Origin: Allopusillimonas ginsengisoli | Lineage (GTDB): Bacteria; Pseudomonadota; Gammaproteobacteria; Burkholderiales; Burkholderiaceae_B | DNA: 64,000 nucleotides | NCBI GenBank assembly: GCA_005239165.1 | Contig: RAPG01000011.1 | Coordinates: forward strand, 62,001 to 126,000 | Direction: 5' to 3' | In this document: piece after piece, positions 43,792-52,917 of the stretch | How the letters are laid out: each line of letters opens with the position of its first letter | Numbering within the stretch: position 1 is the first letter of the stretch | The notes under the pieces: generated by a model | What the model saw: only the letters and a program-made list of their open reading frames with translations | Told to the model about the DNA's origin: nothing | The model's database searches: none | Made by a program: the position numbers and the translations under genes

Positions 43792-45039
43792 TTATGAATC
43801 GGAATCACGCAGGCTTGGACCTTGTCCCGCGCCGCCGCCGTCGCCCCCGCGCAGCGTGTGGGCAGCAGTCGTGGCGGCTTGCGTTAGTTGTTGTCGGCGC
43901 TGCAGGCGTTTGGCCCAGGCCGGTTGTGCGCCGGGGCCAGCAGCCTGGGCGCTCGTCCCTTCAGCCGCGGCGCCCGATCCCGCAGCGCCTTTGAGACCGC
44001 CGGTAGCCGAACCTGCCTGGAAGGCCGACCGGGCACTGCTTGCGGTCGCGCCAACTGAACGTGCCGCACCGGCGGTCATGCGGGCGGCGCCCGGCATCAT
44101 GCGCGCACCGGCGGCCACGGCACCGCCTACCCCAGTAGCCGCCGCACCGATAGCGACAGCGGTACCCGCAGCGCCCACGGCAGCACCGGCCATAGCGCCC
44201 GCGCCCAATTGCGGCCCACCAGACACCAGCCCCGTGGCAATGCCCGGCCCAAAGATCCCCAGCGCTAGCAAGGAAAGCGAAGCCAACATGATGACCAGCG
44301 CGTAATCGACGGACGGTTCATCAGGATGCACCTGGAACTCGGCAAACAAACCGCTACCAATCCCGACGATCACAGCCAGCACCAGCACCTTGACGCCCGA
44401 GGACACCACGTTGCCCAGTACTTTCTCGGCAAGGAATGATGTCTTATTCCACAGCGCAAACGGCACCAGCACGAAACCAGCCAGCGTGGTCAGCTTGAAC
44501 TCGATGAGCGTCACCAAAAGCTGGATGGCCAGCACGAAGAAGCTCAACACGACCACCATCCAAGCCAGGAACAGCACCACGATGGGGTCGATGTTGGTGA
44601 ACACTTCAGGAAAGCCCGCCATATCGCCGATCTGCTCCAGAATGGGTGCGGCAGCATCAATGCCGGTCTTGGCCAGGCGTCCGGGCTGCAAGAAATTCCC
44701 CATCGTGAGCGACGAACCGGAGGCGATCAGGCCCAGCCCTGCGAACGACCGGAACAGGATGCTCGCCAGCGTATTGAAGTTGCCAATGATGTAGGCAAAC
44801 GCCCCGACATAGAGCACCTTACGCAGCAACTTGGCGATCACGTCGTCCCCTTGGCCGCTGGCATGATTCATCGCCCAGAACAGGCCAGCCAGCGTCATGT
44901 CGATGACAATAAGCGTGGCCGTCAGAAACGCCACCTCACCTTGCAGCAGGCCGAACCCCGAATCGATATAGCGTGCGAAGGTTTCGAGAAATCGGTCAAT
45001 GACCGCCACGTCGTTCATGGTGCAGGCGCTCCCGGTCAA
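43792..45039 (-). CDS. trbL: TrbL (VirB6-type polytopic membrane protein)
   Basis: 415 residues with about six membrane helices in the first 270 and a long Ala/Gly-rich tail (GAGAMAGAAVGAAGTAVAIG and on) ending in charged, low-complexity text, as usual in TrbL. Forms the inner-membrane part of the DNA path. It overlaps trbJ by four bases. Confidence 0.92.
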   Translation of the reverse strand: MTGSACTMNDVAVIDRFLETFARYIDSGFGLLQGEVAFLTATLIVIDMTLAGLFWAMNHASGQGDDVIAKLLRKVLYVGAFAYIIGNFNTLASILFRSFAGLGLIASGSSLTMGNFLQPGRLAKTGIDAAAPILEQIGDMAGFPEVFTNIDPIVVLFLAWMVVVLSFFVLAIQLLVTLIEFKLTTLAGFVLVPFALWNKTSFLAEKVLGNVVSSGVKVLVLAVIVGIGSGLFAEFQVHPDEPSVDYALVIMLASLSLLALGIFGPGIATGLVSGGPQLGAGAMAGAAVGAAGTAVAIGAAATGVGGAVAAGARMMPGAARMTAGAARSVGATASSARSAFQAGSATGGLKGAAGSGAAAEGTSAQAAGPGAQPAWAKRLQRRQQLTQAATTAAHTLRGGDGGGAGQGPSLRDSDS

Positions 45040-45776
45040 TTGCCGTAGAAGTTCACGGCTTGCCGTGTGTACGGCGTGCCCGTGCCCTGGAAACGCCGCC
45101 GCACTTCGCGGGCGCGTTCGGTCGCCGCCGCCTGCTGAGCCAGCTCCAGGGACGCGGCGCGGTCTTGCGTAATTTGAAGCTGCTGCGCCTGGATGGCCTG
45201 CTTGGCCTGCAAGGCCAGCAACTGGTTGGTCGCCTGCGTGGCCTGTAACGCCCCTTGCGCCGACTGGCTCTGGCTTACCAGGTCGGCCAGCGCGCTTTCA
45301 TCGTCGTGCAGATTCTGCGAGGCTTGAGCCTGTACCCGCATGGCGGTGTGTAGGCCATCCAGTGTGTTCTTCCAACGCTCGCGGGCATCCTGGGCCATGT
45401 GGTCGCCGCTCACGGTGGCGGCGTACTGCTCGGGATAGAGGCGCGCGAACTCACGGTTCAGGTTTTCGACCTCATAGGCCAGCCCTTGCGCCTGGGCGAT
45501 CTGCTGTTCAGTGGCTGCTAGGGTCGAGCGCAGGCGGTTGACGACATTAAAGTCCAGGCTCGCCAGATTACGCGCTTGGTTCATCAACATCTGGGCTTCG
45601 TTCTGAAGCTGATTGATCTGATTGTTGATCTGTTGCAGCGTGCGAACGGCGGTCAGCGTGTTCTGCGTATAGTTGGACGGATCAAAGACGGTTTTCCACG
45701 CCCAGGCGGGCGAAGCGCTCAGCAAGGACGCCGTGAACACGGCGGCGAGCGACAGGGACAGCGTGCGGGTTTTCAT
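45036..45776 (-). CDS. trbJ: TrbJ (VirB5-type, pilus-associated)
   Basis: 246 residues with a cleavable signal peptide (MKTRTLSLSLAAVFTASLLS, ending ASPAWA) and a long helical body rich in Gln and Asn (LQQINNQINQLQNEAQMLMN). The predicted coiled helices match the VirB5/TrbJ pilus-tip proteins. It overlaps trbE by four bases. Confidence 0.92.
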   Translation of the reverse strand: MKTRTLSLSLAAVFTASLLSASPAWAWKTVFDPSNYTQNTLTAVRTLQQINNQINQLQNEAQMLMNQARNLASLDFNVVNRLRSTLAATEQQIAQAQGLAYEVENLNREFARLYPEQYAATVSGDHMAQDARERWKNTLDGLHTAMRVQAQASQNLHDDESALADLVSQSQSAQGALQATQATNQLLALQAKQAIQAQQLQITQDRAASLELAQQAAATERAREVRRRFQGTGTPYTRQAVNFYGN

Positions 45777-48232
45777 AGCAGGGACTCCTGTGAGAGGGAA
45801 GGAACTGAAGTGCTTGAAGGCGAGAAACCGGGGAAATCGGGTAACAAGTCAGCCGCCCAATCCAGGCCGCGATGGCGCAGCCAGGCACCCGCGAAGCCGG
45901 GTACGCCGGCATCCAGCAGGATGCGGTCGATGTCGCGCTGGTCTTTCGGTGTAGACGCTCCCGCAAAGGCGAGCGTGGCTGGCCCCAGGTCAAGGTCGAA
46001 CAAACGATTGCCCAGGCGCGATTGGTAGTAGTAATCTCGCTTCGGTTGGGCCGTGGCGACAATCTCGATCTGTCGGCTGTTCAGGCCGAAGCCTTCGTAG
46101 ATCGTGCGTATCTGCGGTTCGGTCGCCTGCGGGTTGGGCAGGAAGATGCGACTGGCGCAGCTTTCGATGATGGCCGGCGCAATGCTCGAATCCTTGATGT
46201 CGGCCAGGCTCTGCGTAGCAAAGATGACGCTGACGTTTTTCTTGCGCAGGGTTTTGAGCCACTGCCGGATACGAGCGGCAAAGGATGGTTCATCCAAGAA
46301 CAGCCATGCCTCGTCCAGAATCAAGAGCGTCGGCGGGCCATCGAAACGCTCGTCGAATCGGGCAAAGAGGTAGCGCAGCACCGCCTGCACGGCGGCGGGA
46401 CTGTGCATCAGATCCTCCATCTCGAAGCCCTGTACGTCGGCCATGCCCAGCCGGTCATGATCGGCGTCCAGCAGCTTGCCGTGTGCACCGCCCAGCACAT
46501 AGGGCGCAAGCGCCTGGCGCAGCGCGTTCGATTGCAGCAGCACGGAAAGCCCCGTCATCGTGCGCTGTTCGATGGGCGCTCCGGCCAGACTGCCCAGCGC
46601 CGACCAGATGGCGGCTTTTTCATCGGGAGTCACCGTCACGCCTTCATGTAGCAGCCGACCTTCAATCCATTCCGCCGCCCAGGTGCGGTAGCCTTCGCGC
46701 TCGATACGCGCCAGCGGCTGGAAGGCAATCTCGCCATCATTGCCCAGGTCGTAATGTTCGCCACCCAGGCCCAAGATGGTGGCGCGCATCGAGCGACCCA
46801 TGTCGAAAGCGAAGATGCGTGAGCCGCGATAACGGCGAAATTGCTTCGCCAGGACGGCCAGCAACACCGACTTGCCCATGCCGGTCGGCCCGGCGACCAG
46901 AGTATGGCCGACGTCACCGATATGCGTCACCAGCCGAAACGGCGTCGCACCCTCCGTTCGCGTCACGATCAAGGGCGGGCCATCGAGATAGTCATTCTTC
47001 TGCGGGCCAGCCCATACCGCCGAGACCGGCATCATGTGCGCCAGATTCAATGTAGACACAATAGGTTGACGCACATTAGCGTAGGCGTTGCCGGGGATGG
47101 ACGAAAGCCAGGCATCCACGGCGTTCAGCGTTTCGGGGATGGTCACAAAGCCCCGGCCCTGGATGACACGTTCCACTAGGCGCAGCTTTTCATCGGCCAC
47201 GGCAGGGTCGGCATCCAATACGGTCACGGTGGTGGTGACATAGCCGAAGGCAACTTGATCGCTGCCCAGTTCCTGCAGGGCGGCGTCCGCATCGGCGGCC
47301 TTGTTGCTGGCATCGGTATCGACCAGCGGCGACTCCTGCTGGAAAATCGTTTCCCGGAGCAACGCCACGACGTTTTTGCGCTTGGCGAACCACTGACGGC
47401 GCAGGCGGCGCAGCTCCTTTTCCGCCTCGGCTTTGTCCATACACAGAAAGCGCGTACTCCAGCGATAAGCAAAGCCAAGGCGGTTGAGGTCATCCAGAAT
47501 TCCCGGCCAGGTGGATGTCGGAAAGCCCCGCACCGACACCACGCGCAGATGGGCGTCCCCCAGGGTCGGCGCCAGCCCACCGACCAGTGCGGAATCTGTG
47601 AGCAGCGCATCAAGGTGAAACGGTACTTCCGGCACCTCAATGCGATAACGCCGTGTCGAGATGGTGGCATGCAGGTAGGTCAACGTCTGGCTGTCATCCA
47701 GCCAGGCGATTTCCGGCATGACGCCATCGAGCAGATCAAAAACCCGATCCGTCTCCGTCACAAAGGCCGTCAGGCGCTCGCGCCAGTCCACGCCTTCGGA
47801 GGGCCGGTTCTCGTACAGCATCCCCGCCGCACGGGCATGGGACTCCTCGGGCGGCAGGAAGACCAGCGTGAGGTGATAGGCGCTCTCGAAGTGATTGCCG
47901 GACGCTTCAAACGCAGCGCGGCGTTCTTGATCAACCAGCCAGGACAGCGGTTCAGGAAAATCCGAATGCGGATAGTCCGCCGCCGGGCGGCGTTCGGCCT
48001 CGATGAAGAGCGCCCAGCCCGACCCCAGGCGGCGCAGCGCATTATTCAAGCGTGCGGAAGTTGCAATCAGCTCGCCTTGGGTGGCGCTGTCTAGATCCGG
48101 CCCGCGAAAGCGTGCCGTGCGCTGGAATGATCCATCTTTATTCAGCACGACGCCAGGCGCAACCAGCCCGGCCCACGGCAGCCAATCGGCTAGGAGCGCG
48201 GGACGCTGGCGATATTCGGCAAAGTTCAGCAT
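45773..48232 (-). CDS. trbE: TrbE (VirB4-type conjugation ATPase)
   Basis: 819 residues, the CagE/VirB4 family length. Walker A is AGPTGMGKS (about 447-455) and Walker B LLILDEAWLF (about 636-645), followed by an ATQSLADI motif. It powers pilus assembly and substrate transfer. It begins 12 bp after trbD. Confidence 0.95.
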   Translation of the reverse strand: MLNFAEYRQRPALLADWLPWAGLVAPGVVLNKDGSFQRTARFRGPDLDSATQGELIATSARLNNALRRLGSGWALFIEAERRPAADYPHSDFPEPLSWLVDQERRAAFEASGNHFESAYHLTLVFLPPEESHARAAGMLYENRPSEGVDWRERLTAFVTETDRVFDLLDGVMPEIAWLDDSQTLTYLHATISTRRYRIEVPEVPFHLDALLTDSALVGGLAPTLGDAHLRVVSVRGFPTSTWPGILDDLNRLGFAYRWSTRFLCMDKAEAEKELRRLRRQWFAKRKNVVALLRETIFQQESPLVDTDASNKAADADAALQELGSDQVAFGYVTTTVTVLDADPAVADEKLRLVERVIQGRGFVTIPETLNAVDAWLSSIPGNAYANVRQPIVSTLNLAHMMPVSAVWAGPQKNDYLDGPPLIVTRTEGATPFRLVTHIGDVGHTLVAGPTGMGKSVLLAVLAKQFRRYRGSRIFAFDMGRSMRATILGLGGEHYDLGNDGEIAFQPLARIEREGYRTWAAEWIEGRLLHEGVTVTPDEKAAIWSALGSLAGAPIEQRTMTGLSVLLQSNALRQALAPYVLGGAHGKLLDADHDRLGMADVQGFEMEDLMHSPAAVQAVLRYLFARFDERFDGPPTLLILDEAWLFLDEPSFAARIRQWLKTLRKKNVSVIFATQSLADIKDSSIAPAIIESCASRIFLPNPQATEPQIRTIYEGFGLNSRQIEIVATAQPKRDYYYQSRLGNRLFDLDLGPATLAFAGASTPKDQRDIDRILLDAGVPGFAGAWLRHRGLDWAADLLPDFPGFSPSSTSVPSLSQESLL

Positions 48233-48244
48233 GGCGTCATTCCC

Positions 48245-48529
48245 TCACACGTCCAGCAGCGTTTTGTGCTTTATGTGGCGTGCGAAGACCTGCATGAACT
48301 GCGGGTCTACCCGTGCGCCCCACACCGCCAGGGAATGACCGACGATCCACAGCACCAGGCCCGGAATCCACAGTTGCAGGCCCAGCCCGACGGCGGCGGC
48401 CAGCGTACCGTTGGCAATCGCCACGGTGCGCGGCGCGCCACCCATCAGAACCGGCTCAGTCAGTGAGCGGTGTAGCGGAATCTCAAATCCGGTGGCGAAG
48501 TTCGGCGCGCCTTCGTTAGCGGTGCTCAT
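48245..48529 (-). CDS. trbD: TrbD (VirB3-type membrane protein)
   Basis: 94 residues with two close hydrophobic stretches (about 39-70) after EIPLHRSLTEPVLMGGAPR, a conserved TrbD start region. Small inner-membrane partner of TrbE. It overlaps trbC by four bases. Confidence 0.92.
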   Translation of the reverse strand: MSTANEGAPNFATGFEIPLHRSLTEPVLMGGAPRTVAIANGTLAAAVGLGLQLWIPGLVLWIVGHSLAVWGARVDPQFMQVFARHIKHKTLLDV

Positions 48530-48903
48530 ACGACGGCCCCGCCGGAGAAGCTGAAGAACGACAGAAAGAACGAGGACGCGGCGAACGCAATACTCAACCC
48601 AAAGACGATCTGAATCAGCTTGCGAAAGCCCCCGCTGGTGTCGCCAAAGGCGAGTGCCAAGCCCGTGGCGATAATGATGATCACCGCGACGATGCGTGCC
48701 ACCGGCCCTTGGATGGATTCGAGGATGGATTGAAGTGGCCCTTCCCAGGGCATGGAGGAACCGGCGGCCTGTGCCGCACCGGCCAGAAGCATCAGCGGCA
48801 CGGCCAGCAACAGCCCTTGCGCGGCAGGCCGGACAAGCTGGCGCAGGCGGCTCATGGTGAAAAGCGGAAATACGGAAATACGGAAAGTATCAACAGGCGT
48901 CAT
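48526..48903 (-). CDS. trbC: TrbC (VirB2-type major pilin)
   Basis: 125 residues. A long signal region (about 25-48, AAQGLLLAVPLMLLAGAAQA) is followed by the mature pilin with two membrane helices (about 68-85 and 97-118). Matches TrbC prepilins, which are processed and cyclised in IncP systems. It overlaps trbB and trbD by four bases each. Confidence 0.92.
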   Translation of the reverse strand: MTPVDTFRISVFPLFTMSRLRQLVRPAAQGLLLAVPLMLLAGAAQAAGSSMPWEGPLQSILESIQGPVARIVAVIIIIATGLALAFGDTSGGFRKLIQIVFGLSIAFAASSFFLSFFSFSGGAVV

Positions 48904-49946
48904 GACAGTTCTCCAGACAGATCAAGGGATGGGGAAGAAGATGGCGATGGCGCGGGAAACGAGGACGGCTCAGGAAATGGCGCTTGGAGCGCATCGGCCA
49001 TTTGGTAACCCGTACCGTCAAAGCCGATCACACGAGCAATGCTTTCGATGCGTCGCTTGCGTCCGCGTCCGGCGATGTAGATCACGACGTTGACCGCCTC
49101 GGCGATCAGCGCACGCGGCGGGTTCACCGCCACTTCCAGAATCAGTTGTTCCAGGCGCAGCAACGCCCCCACGGCGGAACCGGCGTGGATGGTGGCAATA
49201 CCGCCGGGGTGACCCGTGCCCCAGACCTTGATGAGATCCAGCGCCTCGCCACCGCGTACTTCGCCGACCACCACGCGGTCAGGGCGCAGGCGCATCGTGG
49301 CGCGCACCAGTTCCTGCATCGTCACGACACCCATGCGAGTGCGCAATGGCACATGGTCACGGGCGGTGCATTGCAGTTCGACCGTGTCTTCGAGCACCAG
49401 CACACGGTCGCCCGTGGCGGCGATCTCGGCCAGCAAGGCATTGGCAAGCGTCGTCTTGCCGGTGCTGGTGCCTCCGGCAATCAGGATGTTCTGGCGTTCA
49501 CGTACCGCCCGCACCAGAAAAGCGGCTTGGGCGGCGTTCATCATCCCGTCGGTGATGTAGCGCTCCAGCGGAATCACGCCCACGGCGCGCTTGCGTAGTG
49601 CAAAGGCCGGGCCGGGTGAGGCCGGCGGCAAGATGCCCTCGAAGCGCTCGCCGGTTTCGGGTAGTTCAGCGGTCAGTAGCGGCTGGCCGCGATGCACTTC
49701 CGCACCGACATGGGCTGCGACCAGACGGATGATGCGCTCGCCGTCGGCTTCGGACAGTTCCAGGCCCAGCGGCGCACGACCACTGGAAAGGCGATCCACC
49801 CAAAGCGAGCCGTCGGGGTTGAGCATGATTTCCACCACGTCCAGGTCTTCCAGGGCGGCGGCGATCACCGGCCCCATGGCGGTACGCAGCATCTGGATAC
49901 GGCGATCCAGGGCCACGGCGGTAGAGGATTTGGGAACGGCGCTCAT
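48900..49946 (-). CDS. trbB: TrbB (VirB11-type hexameric ATPase)
   Basis: 348 residues. Walker A AGGTSTGKTT (about 157-166), the Asp box LEDTVELQC, Walker B-type LRPDRVVVGEVRGGEAL and the His box GHPGGIATIHAGS. It powers pilus biogenesis. The C-terminal 25 residues are a Pro/Ser/Phe-rich tail. It overlaps the RHH gene upstream and trbC downstream. Confidence 0.94.
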   Translation of the reverse strand: MSAVPKSSTAVALDRRIQMLRTAMGPVIAAALEDLDVVEIMLNPDGSLWVDRLSSGRAPLGLELSEADGERIIRLVAAHVGAEVHRGQPLLTAELPETGERFEGILPPASPGPAFALRKRAVGVIPLERYITDGMMNAAQAAFLVRAVRERQNILIAGGTSTGKTTLANALLAEIAATGDRVLVLEDTVELQCTARDHVPLRTRMGVVTMQELVRATMRLRPDRVVVGEVRGGEALDLIKVWGTGHPGGIATIHAGSAVGALLRLEQLILEVAVNPPRALIAEAVNVVIYIAGRGRKRRIESIARVIGFDGTGYQMADALQAPFPEPSSFPAPSPSSSPSLDLSGELS

Positions 49947-50407
49947 GAGACACGCTCCTGCCCCTCAACCTGCGCCACCGTATCGTCCATGCGCACCGGC
50001 TCAGGGTGTAGTTCTTCCACCACGTCACGCACCAGGCTGCGGCCACGCAGCAGGTGACGGCCAAGCTGTTCGACGAATTGCTCGAAGCGCGCCTTGCCCT
50101 GGGCGCGGGCCGCGTCCTGATGGGCTTCAGGAACCGGCGTGCTGACCGTCAGGTAGTAGCGCACGAAAAGCGCCAGCGTTTCGATCTGGATGTTCTGGTC
50201 ACGCTCCAGGCGCTCAAACTGGCGCGACAGGCGATCGAGCCGCCTGGCCATCGCCGCTTCACGCTGGTCACCCGCATCCGGCGAGAGCCAGGAGGCCAAG
50301 GCTGCCGCCACGATAGACGATTTGGACACACCTTTCTTGGCGGCCAGTTCGTCCAGGCGCTTGGCGTGTTCGGGGTGGATGAAGAGATTCAGGCGATATC
50401 GACTCAT
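49943..50407 (-). CDS. CopG-like ribbon-helix-helix protein
   Basis: 154 residues. The N-terminal YRLNLFIHPEHAKRLDELAAKKGVSKSSIV segment has the RHH pattern; a helical C-terminus follows. It always sits between traG and trbB in Tn4371-type elements and may regulate the transfer operon or assist the relaxosome. It overlaps both neighbours by four bases. Confidence 0.87.
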   Translation of the reverse strand: MSRYRLNLFIHPEHAKRLDELAAKKGVSKSSIVAAALASWLSPDAGDQREAAMARRLDRLSRQFERLERDQNIQIETLALFVRYYLTVSTPVPEAHQDAARAQGKARFEQFVEQLGRHLLRGRSLVRDVVEELHPEPVRMDDTVAQVEGQERVS

Positions 50408-52404
50408 AGCTGGATTCCGTCATCAGGATCAAGGGAGGCCATGCAAGCCACGCGCTGCATGGCGGGGCCAAGCTGGCTGGGAAGCATCGGCGGCAAGTCA
50501 TCGTCATCAAGCAGCCTCAGGTCGCTGGTCGGGTTCTCCGATTCAGGGCTGTAGGCGACAGTGTCCGTAAGTTCTGTCTGGCGACGCGGGCCGCCGTCTT
50601 CGGTCGTGCCGGGCATGTCGTCAGCTAGCGGGTTGTCAGGCGCCGAGGGCATGGCAGGAATCGCGAGCCCATTCCAATCGTCAGGACGGGCCGGTGGCGC
50701 ATCCGCATAGCGACCGGCGGCGAGCGTGGGCGGTGGCAGCACGCGGCGCGAGAAATTGGCATCTGCGTAATAACGCAACTTCTTAGCCTTGATCGGCGCC
50801 ACGCTAGAGACCATCACCACCGACTCATCCGGTGGAAGCTGCATCACCTCGCCGGGCGTCAAGAGTGGGCGGGCCGTCTCCTGGCGTGACACCATCAAGT
50901 GCCCAAGCCAGGGTGCCAACCGGTGCCCTGCGTAGTTGCGCTGTGCGCGCAGCTCAGTTGCCATGCCCAGAGTTTCGGAAATGCGCTTGGCCGTGCGTTC
51001 GTCGTTGGTGGCAAAAGTCACGCGCACATGGCAGTTGTCCAGAATCGAATGGTTCTGGCCATAGGCTTTATCGATCTGATTGAGCGACTGCGCAATCAAA
51101 AAACTGCGGATACCGTAGCCCGCCATGAAGGCCAGCGCGGTCTCGAAGAAATCCAGACGCCCCAGCGCCGGGAACTCGTCGAGCATCAACAGCAGCTTGT
51201 GGCGACGGGCGATGCCATCGGAGCCATCTAGAGATTCCGTGAGGCGTCGCCCGATCTGGTTGAGAATCAGGCGAATCAATGGCTTGGTGCGGCTGATGTC
51301 AGACGGTGGCACGACCAGGTACAGCGACACCGGATGCTCAGAAGCGATCAGGTCGGCGATATGCCAGTCGCAACGCGAGGTGACTTCGGCCACAGTGGGG
51401 TCGCGGTATAGACCCAAAAACGACATGGCCGTGGACAAGACACCGGAACGCTCGTTGTCGCTCTTATTCAGGACTTCACGTGCAGCGGACGCCACCACCG
51501 GATGCGGTCCATCGCCAAGGTGCGGCATGGTCATCATCCGATGCAGCGTCAGCTCGAACGGACACGCAGGATCACTAAGGAAGTTGGCGACACCACGCAA
51601 CGTCTTGTCTTCGTCCGCGTAAAGCACATGCAGGATGGCACCGACCAGCAGCGCGTGCGAAGTCTTCTCCCAGTGGTTCCTACGTTCGAGTGCACCTTCG
51701 GGATCGACCAGAATGTCTGCAATGTTCTGCACGTCACGCACCTCATACGTACCACGCCGCACCTCCAACAACGGGTTGTAGGCCGCCGACCGACTATCGG
51801 TGGGGTTGAACAGCAGGCAATGCGAGAAACGCGAGCGCCAGCCAGCAGTGATCTGCCAGTTCTCACCCTTGATGTCGTGGATAACAGCGGACGCGGGCCA
51901 GGACAACAAAGTGGGCACCACCAGCCCAACCCCCTTGCCCGAGCGCGTGGGCGCGAAGGTCAAGACGTGCTCCGGGCCTTCATGACGCAGGTACTGGCGA
52001 TCATGCTGGCCGAGGAACACACCTGCCGATTGCGTGAGGCCGGCCTTGAGGATGTCGTCTGTGTTCGCCCACCGCGCCGAGCCATAGGTTTTTACCAACT
52101 TGGATTGGCGTGAGCGCCAGATGGACATGCCAATCGATACGACCACGGCCACCAAGCCGCTACTGGCCGCAATGACACCGCCTGTGTCAAAAACATGCGG
52201 TGCGTAGGCGTCGAAGAAGAACCACCACTCGAACAAGCGCCAGGGGTGATAGATCGGTGTGCCGAGGAAATCAAACCAGGGCAAGCCCAGGCGTAGCTGA
52301 TAACCCAGGGTGGCGGCTGTCCATTGTGTGGCGCCCCACACTCCGGCGATCACGATACCGAATACCACGGCGAGCTGCCCGAACAGCACGTTCGTCCCTT
52401 GCAT
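50404..52404 (-). CDS. traG: TraG (VirD4-type coupling protein)
   Basis: 666 residues from the ATG at 52404 (MQGTNVLFGQLAVVFG), chosen because it opens the first membrane helix; upstream codons are not conserved in character. Two N-terminal membrane helices (about 5-25 and 75-95), Walker A TRSGKGVGL (about 153-161) and Walker B LLLMLDEFPALGRL (about 400). It hands the relaxase-DNA complex to the channel. First gene of the traG-trb run. Confidence 0.94.
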   Translation of the reverse strand: MQGTNVLFGQLAVVFGIVIAGVWGATQWTAATLGYQLRLGLPWFDFLGTPIYHPWRLFEWWFFFDAYAPHVFDTGGVIAASSGLVAVVVSIGMSIWRSRQSKLVKTYGSARWANTDDILKAGLTQSAGVFLGQHDRQYLRHEGPEHVLTFAPTRSGKGVGLVVPTLLSWPASAVIHDIKGENWQITAGWRSRFSHCLLFNPTDSRSAAYNPLLEVRRGTYEVRDVQNIADILVDPEGALERRNHWEKTSHALLVGAILHVLYADEDKTLRGVANFLSDPACPFELTLHRMMTMPHLGDGPHPVVASAAREVLNKSDNERSGVLSTAMSFLGLYRDPTVAEVTSRCDWHIADLIASEHPVSLYLVVPPSDISRTKPLIRLILNQIGRRLTESLDGSDGIARRHKLLLMLDEFPALGRLDFFETALAFMAGYGIRSFLIAQSLNQIDKAYGQNHSILDNCHVRVTFATNDERTAKRISETLGMATELRAQRNYAGHRLAPWLGHLMVSRQETARPLLTPGEVMQLPPDESVVMVSSVAPIKAKKLRYYADANFSRRVLPPPTLAAGRYADAPPARPDDWNGLAIPAMPSAPDNPLADDMPGTTEDGGPRRQTELTDTVAYSPESENPTSDLRLLDDDDLPPMLPSQLGPAMQRVACMASLDPDDGIQL

Positions 52405-52638
52405 TCCCAACCTCCGATTTCTCCTGTACAACATTGCGCTGAAAGACGGCGCAACGACGTGCCACAAGCATCAGGATCGGTGCCGGGTCAGTGCCGGTCA
52501 AAGACCGTTATTGGGAGAAAGGTCGAGAAAAAGGTATGAGTTCGCGCAGGGGCAAAAGCGGGAAAAACGCCGCAAGCGAAGGCGCATTGCGGCGGATAAA
52601 GCAAAAAAATTGGGATATTCGTAGCGATACGCCAACGA
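52405..52638. other. Promoter region of the traG-trb operon
   Basis: 234 bp without a supported gene between traG and the lipoprotein gene. The operon promoter is expected here; I see no clear sigma-70 pair or operator. Confidence 0.4.
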
Positions 52639-52917
52639 TCAGAACTTGGGCGGATTTTTCGGCGGCGTGTAAGGCGTATCGCCATCGTCATAAAAGCGTT
52701 TGCGGGTAGCCTCGGCGACACGGTTGCACAACACATCGCCCAGCTTGGCGCGATCAATCTTGCATTGCTGGCGCAACTCCTTGAGTCGTTTAGAGCTTAC
52801 CGCTAGTTCTTCCACTGTCGGGACGCTCACTTCCGGGGGGTGGATCTCGTTCGACGATTCGGATTGACCGCAGGCAGCCAAGACCGCAGCCAGTACAAAT
52901 GGAATGATGTTTTTCAT
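52639..52917 (-). CDS. EexN-like entry-exclusion lipoprotein
   Basis: 92 residues. Lipoprotein signal ending AAC (Cys at about 16), then a small helical domain with ELRQQCKIDRAKLGDVLCNRV, matching the EexN family known to block redundant mating in Trb systems. The ATG overlaps the LysR stop (ATGA). In related elements the eexN gene is usually near trbJ, so the upstream position is a variation. Confidence 0.8.
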   Translation of the reverse strand: MKNIIPFVLAAVLAACGQSESSNEIHPPEVSVPTVEELAVSSKRLKELRQQCKIDRAKLGDVLCNRVAEATRKRFYDDGDTPYTPPKNPPKF